Source: Stagnihabitans lacustris
Lineage (GTDB): Bacteria; Pseudomonadota; Alphaproteobacteria; Rhodobacterales; Rhodobacteraceae
Length of the DNA: 64,000 nucleotides
NCBI RefSeq assembly: GCF_025950525.1
Contig: NZ_JAPDGS010000003.1
Coordinates: forward strand, 434,001 to 498,000
Direction: 5' to 3'
The position numbers and the translations under genes are program-made. Positions 9,819 to 20,100 of the stretch are shown here, one piece after another. The notes under the pieces were generated by a model. It was not told the DNA's origin. It saw only the letters and a list, made by a program, of their open reading frames with translations, and made no database searches. Positions within the stretch are counted from its first letter, which is position 1. The number at the start of each line of letters is the position of its first letter.

Positions 9819-11078
9819 CTATGGATCTGACGTCTCTGTCCCTGGGGCAGTGCCCTGTAACATGCTGGGATCACTTGCCGTTACCACGCTCCGCCGCCCT
9901 GGCCCTTTGACTTTTGTGCTGCCTTTTCTGGCAGCCGGCACTTCGCTTTCCAGGACCAGCGAGGGCGGCGCCTCGCAAGACAGCCGTCCCATGGCGGTCT
10001 CCGTTGCTTCGGCCTCTGCAGGGGCGGCAGGCTGCGGCGTGCCTTTGGGATTGGTGGCGTGCCTTTGTGGCACAGGGGATGCCACGGCCCAACCGGCGGG
10101 GACTTTACCCTGTGCAACAAGGGCTGCCACCGCAGATTGGGGCAGCAACTGCCCCAGGGACACAAGGGCCAGGGTCAAGGCCTGTCGGGCTTCGAAGCCT
10201 TTGGCTTTCTTCGCCATGGCCTGCAGATTTTGCAGGTCCTCGGTCCAAGCCGCGATGTCTGGCTCTTGACCCGAGCTGACGCGCAGGGCGTGATGGGCAC
10301 CGGTCGCCACTGCCATCAGCTCGACCATGGCCCCATGGTCCAAGGGCAGTGCGTCCAAGGCTTCGTGGCATAATGGATCCTGCCAGGCAATGAAGTGAGG
10401 GGCAGGCCTGCGCGCCGCGCAGCTGGCATTGAAATAGGGCCGCGTTGCCGGCCGCCATGGGGCTGTTTCCCCCTGGGGGAGCAGCCCTTGCTTTTCTGCC
10501 ATGCGGACCATGGGTATCCAGGCGGCCATCGAGGTGCCGGCAATCTTGACGCGCAAGTCTGCCTCGCTGGAAAGAAGGGCTGTCATCTCTTCCCATAGAC
10601 CGCTGGCGCGGCCCAGGCTTGCCACCTCGGGGGTGGATTTGCCCGCTGGCCAGTCCGCGCCGAGCGCCCAGCACCATAGCCGCCTTGCTTGCAGATGGGC
10701 TGTTTCGACGCGGTGGTTGTCTTTCCAAGCCGACCAAACCGCTTGGACATCGGCTGACGCCAGATGAAAGGGGATATGCATACGCTCCGCGGCAGAGCAC
10801 AGCAGCCGGAAACTGCGTTCGGACAGGGCTTCAAAACGCGCTCCCTCGAAGGACAGCCACACCTGGCCCGCTTCGGCCACCCTGGGCGGCAAGATCACTT
10901 CCGCCAGCAGAAAGCCATCATCTGCCGGTTCAAGGTCCGGGGCAAAGCTCAGAGAGCATCTGACGGCCTCGTGGTCGGGTGCTGCCCAGACCAGACGTCC
11001 GGGGGCCACGCGAAGCTCGCCCTTGCCGCACCAGGCAAGCCACTCCAGAAAGGTCAGCACAAAGAGATGTCGCGCCAT
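9819..11078 (-). CDS. Unknown protein, third gene of the Hsp70/helicase cassette
   Basis: A 419-residue protein I do not recognise. Residues 1-330 look globular, mixed alpha/beta, with many Trp residues (for example WLAWCGKGELRVAPGRLVW and AVWSAWKDNHRVETAHLQ). From about residue 345 the chain is a Pro/Ala/Ser/Lys-rich low-complexity tail. No nuclease, helicase or membrane motif is visible. It begins 12 bases after the SF1 helicase stop, in the same direction, so it is probably the last gene of an operon with the helicase and the HEPN-Hsp70 gene. It could be a substrate adaptor or target-recognition subunit, but that is only inferred from context. Confidence 0.7.
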   Translation of the reverse strand: MARHLFVLTFLEWLAWCGKGELRVAPGRLVWAAPDHEAVRCSLSFAPDLEPADDGFLLAEVILPPRVAEAGQVWLSFEGARFEALSERSFRLLCSAAERMHIPFHLASADVQAVWSAWKDNHRVETAHLQARRLWCWALGADWPAGKSTPEVASLGRASGLWEEMTALLSSEADLRVKIAGTSMAAWIPMVRMAEKQGLLPQGETAPWRPATRPYFNASCAARRPAPHFIAWQDPLCHEALDALPLDHGAMVELMAVATGAHHALRVSSGQEPDIAAWTEDLQNLQAMAKKAKGFEARQALTLALVSLGQLLPQSAVAALVAQGKVPAGWAVASPVPQRHATNPKGTPQPAAPAEAEATETAMGRLSCEAPPSLVLESEVPAARKGSTKVKGPGRRSVVTASDPSMLQGTAPGTETSDP

Positions 11079-11090
11079 CGCGGCCCCCGT

Positions 11091-12254
11091 TCAGAAAAAG
11101 ATGTCTTCGGCTGCCGCCGTCGGACGCCCGGGCGCGATGGTCGTCACGACCCCCTGAGGCAGCCTGTTGAACGGGGCTTCCATCGGACCTTCCAGGTGAC
11201 TCAGGAAAAGGTTCTCGAAGGTGCGCGTGACCCCGACGTAACACACCCGGTCCTGGAATGGCTCTAGGTGCGGCACGGCCTTGGTCGGCTCACGGCGCAA
11301 GGTCGGCAGGAAGACATTCTTGAAATCCAGGCCTTTCGCGCTGTGCATCGTCATCAGATAGACATGGGCGCCGCGTTCGCCATGCCGCAAGGTCCCGACC
11401 CTGTTGCCGTAGTAACTCAGAGGCACACCCGCCGCAGCCATGGAGTCATTCATGCCGATGTAACGCTCGGTCAGGTTTCCGGGATGATCCGTCGGAAGCT
11501 CTATCGCCTTGGTTCGGAACAAAGTCTCGTAGAACGCGCGCAGATCGCGATGATGGTGAAAAAGCACCGCCGAGGGCTTTCCCGCCCGCGCTCTTTGCTG
11601 CGCCTCGTTTGCGACCCAGGCAACTTCGTCCTCGATCTTGTCAAACACGACGTCGCGGATCTGGGCATCCGTCGTGTTGACCGCCTCGGCCTCGACCACA
11701 TTGCGGGCCGAGGGGTTGATCGCCAGTGCCACTTCTTTCAGCGATGGGGTCAGGCGGAAAACTTCCCTCAGTTCATGCACGACAGGGGCAAAGCAGTTCT
11801 GCATCTCGGTCCGATTGGCGGCTTCACCATAGATCGTCTGTTCATAGTCACCGGCAAGCACCACGCGGCGCGCCCGCCCGCGAATCTTGTCCAGCCAGTC
11901 TTGCTGCAAGTCCTGCGCCTCGTCGACAAAGACGATGTCTGCCGAATGGTTCCCATACATGAAACCATGGACCGTCGAGAACTGGATGCAGTTCAGGTGA
12001 GCTTCGCGTAGACCGGATCCCGCCAGCGCCTCGCGTGCCATGCCGACCAGCGCATGGGTGTAGCTGAGGAAGGCAAAGCGCGCCGTCTGCCTGTCGGCGA
12101 TCAGCCGTTCCAGGACATGGGTCAGGACCACAGATTTGCCACTGCCTGCAAAGCCGCAGATGAAGTGGTTGGCCGTGTCGATCTGCCGGGTGACAGCCTC
12201 GACCACAGAGAGTTGCGTTTGGCTGAGGTGGCCTTGGGGGATATACCAACCCAT
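11091..12254 (-). CDS. SF1 (UvrD/Rep-like) helicase of cassette A
   Basis: A compact 387-residue superfamily 1 helicase. Walker A is ICGFAGSGKSVVLTHVL (about residue 35), Walker B/motif II is DIVFVDEAQDLQQDW (about 110), motif III is LAGDYEQTIYG, and the C-terminal helicase motifs are LMTMHSAKGLDFKNVF and CYVGVTRTFENLF (about 310-355). It is roughly half the length of UvrD and lacks the 1B/2B inserts, as do many defence-associated SF1 ATPases. The ATG lies two bases after the HEPN-Hsp70 stop with an AAGGA site inside that gene, implying coupling. It probably unwinds or remodels nucleic acid for the neighbouring Hsp70-like protein. Confidence 0.85.
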   Translation of the reverse strand: MGWYIPQGHLSQTQLSVVEAVTRQIDTANHFICGFAGSGKSVVLTHVLERLIADRQTARFAFLSYTHALVGMAREALAGSGLREAHLNCIQFSTVHGFMYGNHSADIVFVDEAQDLQQDWLDKIRGRARRVVLAGDYEQTIYGEAANRTEMQNCFAPVVHELREVFRLTPSLKEVALAINPSARNVVEAEAVNTTDAQIRDVVFDKIEDEVAWVANEAQQRARAGKPSAVLFHHHRDLRAFYETLFRTKAIELPTDHPGNLTERYIGMNDSMAAAGVPLSYYGNRVGTLRHGERGAHVYLMTMHSAKGLDFKNVFLPTLRREPTKAVPHLEPFQDRVCYVGVTRTFENLFLSHLEGPMEAPFNRLPQGVVTTIAPGRPTAAAEDIFF

Positions 12255-12256
12255 CG

Positions 12257-15130
12257 TCAGGTTCCTTGAAGGGGAGGCCGTGCAAGACCGGCAAGGTTAT
12301 CTTCGCTATAGGCGGCCGATGTCGATCGAGGCGAGGCCAAGGTTCTTGCACGGGCCTCCGCCTCGCGTGCCAGATCGGTCTGGCCCAAATCGCGCGACAC
12401 AGTCGTCAGGATACGGCAACCGCTTTCGTCGATCCTGTGACTGTTCAGGCGTTTGCCCAGTTTTTCAGCCAGAGCTTCCAGCATCAGGGTGCCTTCGGGT
12501 TTCCCATCTGCCTGCAAAAGGCGGCCTAGCGACAGAAGGGCCGAGGAATAGTCGGGATCGTGGCGCAAGGCTTCCCGCAACAAGGCTTCCTTCTCGGCCC
12601 TGTTTGTCACATCCAGAGCGAGGTTATAGGCGGAGGCCGCCGAGGGCTCGCGCTCATAGGCCTTGCGCGCCCAAAGTTCCGAGAGGGCGTCTTTTCCGGC
12701 CATGGCGTAGTTATAGGTGATCGCGACGGCAAAGTTCCGCGATGGCTCCATCTGCTCGGCCTTCTGGAACAACTCTGCCGCAAGCCGGTGGTCGCCCGCG
12801 CTTTGTGCCGCGTTGGCATAGGCGATCACCGACGAAACCGGCAGCCGACGGCCGTGCTTCAACAGCGCCTGGTTGAACTCTTGCTTGGCCTTCAAGAGTT
12901 GCGCTTCGATTTCGCTGAGGGGGCGGTTTGCCATCGGATCCAGCAGCACACTCTTGGCGATCTGGTCGCCAACCCTTGCCTCGATTTGCAACAGCTTGTC
13001 GCGTGAGATGCGGGCGGCAATGGAAATGCGGGTGTCGCGCCGGAAGCCAGACGCCTCGGGCGCATCAATGACCAGCACGCCCAGGAGCTTGTCAGGCGAC
13101 GACACGCAGATCGGGATTTCGATGCGTTTTTGGCCATCCTCAAGGACGATCAGGTCCTCGCTGAAGATCTCGCCGCTGGGCAAGGGGGTCGATGACGGCA
13201 GGATGGTTTTGAAATCACCACCGCGCGCCAGCGCCAAGATCGGTTCGGAGGTGATCGGCTGAATGAAGTCAAAGCCGCAGCCGTGGAACCAATAGGAATG
13301 CAGGGCTGCCCCTTTCGAGACATGACTCCGCAAATCCTTTGGCACGATGGCTTCGACCCCAGAGCCAAGCGCCGTCATGATGCAATGGCGGACGATGGTG
13401 TTTTCGCTGCTGCCCCCGATGAAAAGCACGGCGTCAAGGTCGTCGGCCGCAAGCCCGGACTTCTCCAACGCGTCCTGAACCGGGGCGAAGACATGGGGGG
13501 TCCGATCATCGGTCGGCAGGGGAAAGCGGGTGAAGGGCTCCAGCGCATTGGCAAGGTCGATCAGGGTGGCCCCCGGCTTCGGCACCTGGAATTCGTCTTC
13601 GCCGATCCGGAATGGCTCGATGTCCAATGCCGTTACCCGCAGGTCCGTCGCCTGACGCAAAGCCGCGATGGTCTGGATGTTCTTGTCGCGGGCATGCTCC
13701 AACAGGCGGATCTTCAAAAGCTCTGCCGTCGGTTGCAGGCGTGGCAAAATACGCTCTTCGATGTCGCGTTCCGAGGGGACCGCCGGGCTGGAGGCCTCCA
13801 GCAATTGCGGCAACAAGACCTTTCGGGCGATGGCCAGGTCGATATCGTCGCCGCCCAGTGCCGTGAACCGCGAAATCGCAAGGTTGCGCGATTCGAGCCC
13901 CTCTGGCCGCCGCTCCAGTTTCAGGGCGGAGACATCGCAAGTGCCCGCGCCAAAGTCGAAGACGATGACATTGACGGGGCGGTCTTGCAGAAGCGTCAAG
14001 AGCTTGGCATCGGACTTCCCCTGCGCGGCCTCGAACAGATAGGACAGAAAGGCCGCGTTCGGTTCGTCGATCAGGGCCACGTGGGTCGAGACGATGCCAG
14101 CCTCGCGCAAGGCGACTTCAAGGTCCTTGCGCTGGTTTGCCTCGAAAGAGGCCGGCACCGAGACGCACCATTCCGCCGTTTTGGGCAGGCTGGCCGCCTC
14201 GATCGCCTTTTGGGTGCCAAGCTTGATGAAACGGAAGAACATCGCGGCCGCATCTTGCGCTGATTCGATCTTGTTGCCGGATTTCAGCACACCGCTGCGC
14301 AGGGCCGTTTCCGGGTAGGTGGGGCCGATGTCGACACCCAGCCGCATCTTGAAAGAGGAAAACACATTGCGTCCGTCGTGCAGCAGGGACCTTTGCCGAT
14401 AGGCCTCGCGCCCAAAGATCAGGCGGTCGCCGACATAGGCGATGACAGTGTTGACCAGGTGGTGACGGGTCGTGACGCCATATTGGTCGGGCTGTTCGAT
14501 CACCAAGGCGGCAACCTCTTCGCCAACCGCCCCCATCGAAACCGCGCTGACGACCGTGGTTGACGTGCCGAAGTCCATCCCGAGGTAGGTGCGCCTTGCA
14601 AGAGACTTTTCGTCCAGCAGCGGTCGCGGGTGCCGAAGGACCGCAAGCCCACTGCCGGACGATGGTGGTGCAGCCGGTTGCCGAACTGTGGCCCGCGCCG
14701 CCATCTCCTTGGCCGCCTGACGCATTTGGTCTGGCAGAGCGGAGGAGGGGTCGATGCAGCCAATGAATGCGGCGCTGGTTTGCAGGTCGCCGATCTCCAC
14801 CGCGACGGGGACCCCATCGGCCGGTGCATGGGCGTGCCGATTCCGTATGGCTTTCATCTCTTGCAGCAAAGGGGGCCAAGCGGCGGGCGCCCGCTTTTTG
14901 AGGATCATCTCATCGCGGCTTGCCAAGGCCACCCGGATCAGCGCTGCAAGGTCCAATTGTCCCAGTGACGCTTCCCCGGCCTTCTGCATCCGCTGGGACT
15001 GATAGGGGTTCAGTTGATCAAGAACATAAAGTTTCCACCAGCGGGGTCCGCCGATGTCAGGCAGGGTCCTGGAAAGGAACGCCGCCAAAGCAACACCGAT
15101 TTCTTTTTGAAAGGCCGACCAATTGTTCAA
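12257..15130 (-). CDS. HEPN-Hsp70-TPR fusion protein
   Basis: A 957-residue multidomain protein. Residues 1-130 resemble the Swt1-type HEPN fold, with R96 and H101 in KAIRNRHAHAP forming an Rx4H RNase-type motif. Residues about 185-640 are an Hsp70/actin ATPase: phosphate-1 TYLGMDFGTSTTVVSAV, phosphate-2 VIVFDFGAGTCDVSALKL, and adenosine motif AVLFIGGSSENTIV. There is no standard DnaK substrate domain; the C-terminal third is a beta region and then TPR-like helices. Translation probably begins at TTG with a GAGG site. It is first in an operon with an SF1 helicase and an unknown gene. It may sense a phage product through the Hsp70/TPR part and release HEPN activity (inference). Confidence 0.83.
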   Translation of the reverse strand: MNNWSAFQKEIGVALAAFLSRTLPDIGGPRWWKLYVLDQLNPYQSQRMQKAGEASLGQLDLAALIRVALASRDEMILKKRAPAAWPPLLQEMKAIRNRHAHAPADGVPVAVEIGDLQTSAAFIGCIDPSSALPDQMRQAAKEMAARATVRQPAAPPSSGSGLAVLRHPRPLLDEKSLARRTYLGMDFGTSTTVVSAVSMGAVGEEVAALVIEQPDQYGVTTRHHLVNTVIAYVGDRLIFGREAYRQRSLLHDGRNVFSSFKMRLGVDIGPTYPETALRSGVLKSGNKIESAQDAAAMFFRFIKLGTQKAIEAASLPKTAEWCVSVPASFEANQRKDLEVALREAGIVSTHVALIDEPNAAFLSYLFEAAQGKSDAKLLTLLQDRPVNVIVFDFGAGTCDVSALKLERRPEGLESRNLAISRFTALGGDDIDLAIARKVLLPQLLEASSPAVPSERDIEERILPRLQPTAELLKIRLLEHARDKNIQTIAALRQATDLRVTALDIEPFRIGEDEFQVPKPGATLIDLANALEPFTRFPLPTDDRTPHVFAPVQDALEKSGLAADDLDAVLFIGGSSENTIVRHCIMTALGSGVEAIVPKDLRSHVSKGAALHSYWFHGCGFDFIQPITSEPILALARGGDFKTILPSSTPLPSGEIFSEDLIVLEDGQKRIEIPICVSSPDKLLGVLVIDAPEASGFRRDTRISIAARISRDKLLQIEARVGDQIAKSVLLDPMANRPLSEIEAQLLKAKQEFNQALLKHGRRLPVSSVIAYANAAQSAGDHRLAAELFQKAEQMEPSRNFAVAITYNYAMAGKDALSELWARKAYEREPSAASAYNLALDVTNRAEKEALLREALRHDPDYSSALLSLGRLLQADGKPEGTLMLEALAEKLGKRLNSHRIDESGCRILTTVSRDLGQTDLAREAEARARTLASPRSTSAAYSEDNLAGLARPPLQGT

Positions 15131-15347
15131 GTAAAATGCCTCGGACTGTCTGCATGGGGAATGCCGGATGGGATTTCACCCAACCTCCGGGATCGACTTG
15201 ATCCGAGGAATGCGACCCTGTCGTGTCGACAGAAGGGAAGCCCTGTGGCGTCCGATCATGCGCAGTCCCGGGGCGGGCAATAAATTTTCATCACCGTCAA
15301 ACTATGGAGTGACCCTTTATGCCATCGGGCGTCAAGGCTCGCCCATA

Positions 15348-16064
15348 TCAGTCCAGCCCCCATTTCGTCCGATGCTGGGCAAGATAGAGGGCTCGTCCCT
15401 CCGACATTGGCAGCGCGCGGGCCTCAGTGATGCGTGCCTCAAGGGCAAGGCGCGCGCTCTTTGTCAGCGCGTTGGCGTAGAGCACCTGCCCTTGGGCGGA
15501 ATAGCCCACCAGCCCACGGTCGAAAGCCGCATCCCACAAGGCCGACAGAAGTATCCCGTTCTCCGGGTCCAGCCGCTCGGCCGTCGTCGTGCAATCCGCC
15601 CAGGCCTTGATGTGGCTGGCCCGCAGAAGGGCCGAGTCGGTGATCCCTGTCATCGGGCAGGCAGGCCCCCAGCGGCTGACCAGACGGGCGCGGAAGATAT
15701 CCTGTCCGATCCTTTGCACCACCAGGCGCTCGGCCTCGGTCGTCTGAGGCAGACCCGCAACCCGCGCATCAAAGGCCGCCGAAGCATCGAAGGGCAGGGT
15801 CTTCATCAGGCCGTGAAGCTTGAACAACAGCGCGGTCAAGTCGCCCGCGCCTGTGATCGTCAGCGACCCGCCCTTGGCCCCGATCGCCTCGGCCGCCGCA
15901 AGATGGTCAAGCCGCAGCGAAAACAGGCCCGCCGCCCCCGTCAGCCAGATCGTCCCCTCGGCCACAGGGGCGCGGAACCCCATCGGCTCCCCGCCCAGTT
16001 CCACGGTAAAGCCGGTGTCCAGCGCCGCCTTCTGGCAGGCCATCGCGTGGTAAACATCAATCAT
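15348..16064 (-). CDS. HNH endonuclease (HNH_2-type C-terminus)
   Basis: A protein of 238 residues. The N-terminal half is an unassigned domain. The C-terminal half matches the HNH_2 restriction-type nuclease pattern: CPMTGITDSALLRASHIKAW, then ERLDPENGILLSALWDAAFDRG, with the metal-binding His in SHIKAW and the Asn/His-finger residues downstream. Such proteins are common as stand-alone restriction endonucleases in defence islands. Start: ATG at 16064 with GGA just upstream; a TTG 12 bases earlier is possible. It lies between cassettes A and B in the same orientation; it might be the nuclease of either one or independent. Confidence 0.8.
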   Translation of the reverse strand: MIDVYHAMACQKAALDTGFTVELGGEPMGFRAPVAEGTIWLTGAAGLFSLRLDHLAAAEAIGAKGGSLTITGAGDLTALLFKLHGLMKTLPFDASAAFDARVAGLPQTTEAERLVVQRIGQDIFRARLVSRWGPACPMTGITDSALLRASHIKAWADCTTTAERLDPENGILLSALWDAAFDRGLVGYSAQGQVLYANALTKSARLALEARITEARALPMSEGRALYLAQHRTKWGLD

Positions 16065-16152
16065 TCTGTCCAGCAATCCCAGTCAACGGTGAGTCGCACG
16101 CAGTTTGACACGCCGTCATCCCACAGAGCGCCATTTGCCATCCTGCGCCCTT

Positions 16153-17184
16153 TCACCGTGAAAGCCGCCTCAATCCTTCAAGAAGACGCAGGAATTGCCG
16201 AAGCGTCTCCAGTTCGGTTTCCTCCAGTTGGTCAGGGTGGAAATGCAGCACGCTATTGCGCAACTCCCGCACCGAATCCAATCCTTCGCAAAACGTCTTG
16301 CGACAGGCATTGAACTTCAACTTGTCCCAGTTCTCCGGCTTTTCCAGAACGCGCTTGTATTCACCGAATGTCATTTGTGAGGCGTCGGTCAACTGCTCCT
16401 TTCTTTCGGCGTCGCCATCAAAACAAGCATCCCGCAGTGTCGGGGTGTCAAAAGTTTCCATTAATATCAGGCGGATGTGGTGTTCGATCTGTCCTATCAA
16501 CAAGAACGGCTCGGATAGCTCCTGGAACCGCTCACTCAGGTCGGTCGCTGTGACGATTCCGACAATCTTCTTGTCCTTGGCGCGGACGAAGACATAGTCG
16601 GATTTGATGATCTTCGGCGTAACCTCTGCAAGATCGTCGTCCTGGTAAACCTCGATCGGCTTCTGATCCATGACCTCGGACACAAGTTCGGGACGCTTTC
16701 CCTGGCTGATCCGGCTGCCGATTGTTTTCCAGCTGATCACACCCCTGAGGTCGCGCTCTTTCTCGATCACGGGCAGCTGTGAAAAATCATAAGACATCAT
16801 CAGAGTGATGGCCTTTGCGATTGTGTCGCTTGGTGCCACCGAGACCACCTTGCGGTTCGCGGCCGCCAGCATTCGGACCAAATGCTTTTGTCCTTTATCC
16901 TGGATATCGTCGATCGCCGAGGCTGCGACGGAACTCGTGGCCTTCGCCGGAGGGATAACCTTCTTGAACACGATCTCGGCATCAATCCACGCCGTCCCAA
17001 AGTAAGGGTCGGTGCAAAGCCCGGCTTTCGCAAGCTCCGCCTTGATCCGCGACACCACATTGTCGCGACGCCGTTTGGCGTCGAACCAGCTCAACAGAAC
17101 CCTGACCGTGCGTGTCGGTTCAACATTCTTGTCGACCTCGGCGATGATTTCCCGAAACCCTTTTGGGACGGTATGTGCGTTCAT
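16153..17184 (-). CDS. CBS-pair protein with C-terminal HEPN-like domain
   Basis: A 343-residue protein in three parts. Residues 1-85 are a helical region with basic character. Residues about 90-210 are a CBS pair: VVSVAPSDTIAKAITLMMSY with SQLPVIEKERDLRGVISWKTIG, and a second unit ending IVGIVTATDLSERFQEL. The C-terminal 120 residues are helical and carry RELRNSVLHFHPD, an Rx4H HEPN RNase motif (about 309-314). CBS pairs bind adenine nucleotides, so this protein could couple nucleotide signals to RNA cleavage (inference). ATG 17184 has GGAG in the methylase end; the GTG two codons upstream overlaps the methylase stop. Base composition is visibly more AT-rich than its neighbours. Confidence 0.82.
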   Translation of the reverse strand: MNAHTVPKGFREIIAEVDKNVEPTRTVRVLLSWFDAKRRRDNVVSRIKAELAKAGLCTDPYFGTAWIDAEIVFKKVIPPAKATSSVAASAIDDIQDKGQKHLVRMLAAANRKVVSVAPSDTIAKAITLMMSYDFSQLPVIEKERDLRGVISWKTIGSRISQGKRPELVSEVMDQKPIEVYQDDDLAEVTPKIIKSDYVFVRAKDKKIVGIVTATDLSERFQELSEPFLLIGQIEHHIRLILMETFDTPTLRDACFDGDAERKEQLTDASQMTFGEYKRVLEKPENWDKLKFNACRKTFCEGLDSVRELRNSVLHFHPDQLEETELETLRQFLRLLEGLRRLSR

Positions 17185-17186
17185 TG

Positions 17187-20100
17187 TCACAACTCCAGTT
17201 TTGCAAATGATCCATCCGACACCATCCGGTCCCAGGCGGCCAGGACCAGTCTTTGGGTGCGGTATTCGCCGTGGTGGCGGGTCTCTTTTTCCTTCAGGAC
17301 GCGGAAGGTTTCGGAGGGGTAGTCGGGGCCCATGACCTCGGCGGGGTCGAGGATATAGGCCAGGTCCTGACGGGCCAGCCCATAGGCGCGGGCGAAGAAG
17401 GCGTCGAGCTCGGCGCGCAGATTTGCCCTATTGGCCTCGTCCCAGGCGAAGGGCGGGCCGTCATAGCCCAGGTCGCGGGCAAAGGGCGCCAGCGCGTGGG
17501 AGGTATAGGTGAGCCGCAACACCCGGGGGGTGAGGAAAGCCAACCGCTCGGGCGTGTAGAAGCTGGGGGGCAGGATGGGGAGTTGTGCCATCATGAAAAC
17601 GGCCAGGGTCGTCGCGCTGACCTTCTGGCGGGCGAGGTAGTCAACCACAAGCGAGTTCAGGCAAGCGGTGAAGGCCGCCTGAACCTGCGGTGCCGCCGGA
17701 AGAAAAAACAGCCGGATCTTGTGGTTCACCGCAACATCGGGAACCAATGAGGCAATCAGGGTGCGTTCGTCAGTTGCGCGGGCAATGTCTCGCCATCCGG
17801 TGAGCCATTTCCGCCGCCATCCCATCGATTCCGCGCGGGCGTCCCGCAAGGCGGCGTCGATCCAATAACGGGGCGGGGGCTCGAAATCGGGTGAGGCCTT
17901 TTTCAGGACATCGAATTCGACCATCTCGCCGGACTCGTCATATCCTGCCCAACGGTGGTCGAATTGGTGCGCCATCTTCGCTTCGAAAAGGGGAAGCCAG
18001 GTTTCAAGCGGCGGGGCCTCGTAGGGTGCGTGATCCTCACGCACCCACCCGCGCACCCAATTGGCACCTTCGCGGGCAAAACCCTCGGCCTGCAACTGCG
18101 TGGCGGTGCGGAACAAGTGGCTGCTGTCCGCCATGTCGAACATTTTCGTCATGTAGGTGAAACCCCACGGATTCCCCGCCTCGCCCTTGGATTCTTCGAT
18201 CAGGACCGGGGCGGCCTCGTAGATCTGGGCGGTCAGTTCGGCGTCCTTGCGGCTGCGGAAGACCGGGGCGGTTTTCGTGTTGGGGTTCAGGCGGGCGATG
18301 GCGCCGGGGGTCAGGGTAAAGTTCCGCTCGGGCTCGGCCAGTTGGGCGGGGTCGGTCAGGAAAAAGGCAAAGCGCGCCGTGCCCTCGTCCTGGCCAAGGG
18401 TCAGAAGCGAGAATTTCATGCGGCTGTCGACGGCGGGGAAAAGGCCGGCGCGGTTCTCGAAATCGACCAGCCGGGCCAGGCGGCGCTTGGCGACCAGATG
18501 GGCAAAGAAGGGCGCGGTCGTGGCATCGGTGGCGATGCCGGTGGGCACGATGACCCCGGCGCGGCCCTGGGGTCCGGTCATGCGGGCAAAGTGTTCGGCA
18601 AACAGCGCATAGGTGTTGACGTCGCCCCGGCCGGTCAGGGGGAAGCGGCCGCCGACGGGGCGGGTGGTGACCTTGCGGTCGCGGCCCACGAATTCCTCGA
18701 CCTCGGGCGTGCGGGCAAAGGCGGAGGTCGCCTCGGCGATGCGCTTGGCGGTGACGAATTCGGCGTGAAGCGCGCGGTCGGGGCTGCCCTCGGGGGCCAG
18801 GGCCAGGGCCTTGATCAGCGTCTCACGCGCGGCCTTGTTTGCGGCGCCCGCGATGGCCGGAGAGCGGGTGGCAAAGAATTCCTGCTCTTGCAGCTTGATC
18901 CGCTCCCATGGCGGGTTGCCCAGGACGGCATCGAAGCCGCCATTTGCGAAGACGTCGGGGAATTCCAGCGGCCAGTGGAAGGCGCGGGCGGTGCGGGCGA
19001 TCGAGGCCTGGCCCAGAAGCGGGCCCCAGACGGCGCCGTTGTCCAGCGCCTGCCAGAGGTCCTCCGAGGTGGGGACCAGGCGGGCGCCGCGTGAGGGCGG
19101 CGGGCCGCCGGTCTTGGGCAGAAGATAGGCCGCGACGTAAAGGTCGCAGGCGGTCTCATATTTGTGGAAGGTCGGGTCGGCGCGCAGTTGGGCATAGCGG
19201 CGGGACTTGGCCTCGACTTCCTCGACGGTGTCTTCGGTCAGGTTGCGAAAGCCGGTGTATTCGGTGGCGAGGGGGCGGGTGGCGGGCAGGCGGCGGGAGG
19301 CGCCCAGAAGGTCGCCCTGGCCGTCCTTGGCATCGCGATTGGCCTTGGCGTAGTATTTGGCGGTGGGTTTGTCGTCGCCGGCAAGGGGGGCATAGGCCTC
19401 GTCGGGGATGCCCAGTTGCAGGACGTTCAGGTCAAAGACGCCCAGCAGCGCGTCGCCGCAGCGGATCTGGGCGTCGAAATAGCCAAGCGGTTTGCCGGGA
19501 TCGACGGTCTCGATCCAGAGGGCGACCTTGGTGAGTTCGACCGCCATGGGGTTGCGGTCGACGCCGTGCAGGCAGGCGCGGGCGGCATCGCGAAGGGCGT
19601 GGCGGAAGTCGGCGGCGGAGGGGGTGCCCCCGGCGCGGTAGCGGGCAAGGCGGGTGGCGATGCGGCGGGCGGCGGCCAGCAGGAAGTGGCCCGAGCCCAC
19701 GGCGGGGTCGATGACGCGGAGGTCCAGCAGGGCTTTCTCGGGGTCGGGCTTGGCAAAGCAGGCGTCGAGGACAGGGTTCAGTGCGGTGTCCAACAGGGCC
19801 TGGACCAGGCTGTCGGGCGTGTAATAGCTGCCGGTGGTCTTGCGCTGGTTGCCCCGGGTCTCGGCGGCTTCGGTGGCAAAGGTCAGGCGGGCGCCGTCCA
19901 GCTGCGGTTGCAGTTCAAGGAGGGATTCGTAGACCGAGCCCAGCTCCTCGGTCTGCATGGCGCGCCAGTTGACGGGGACCATGGCATTGCCGTCTGAGAG
20001 CCAGGAGAGCTTCCACAGGGCGTGCAGATAGGCGCGGTTTTGCAGTTTGGCGCCGCGCAGGTGGTGTTCGGCGAGGGGGGAGAAGAGGCCGCCCAAAGCG

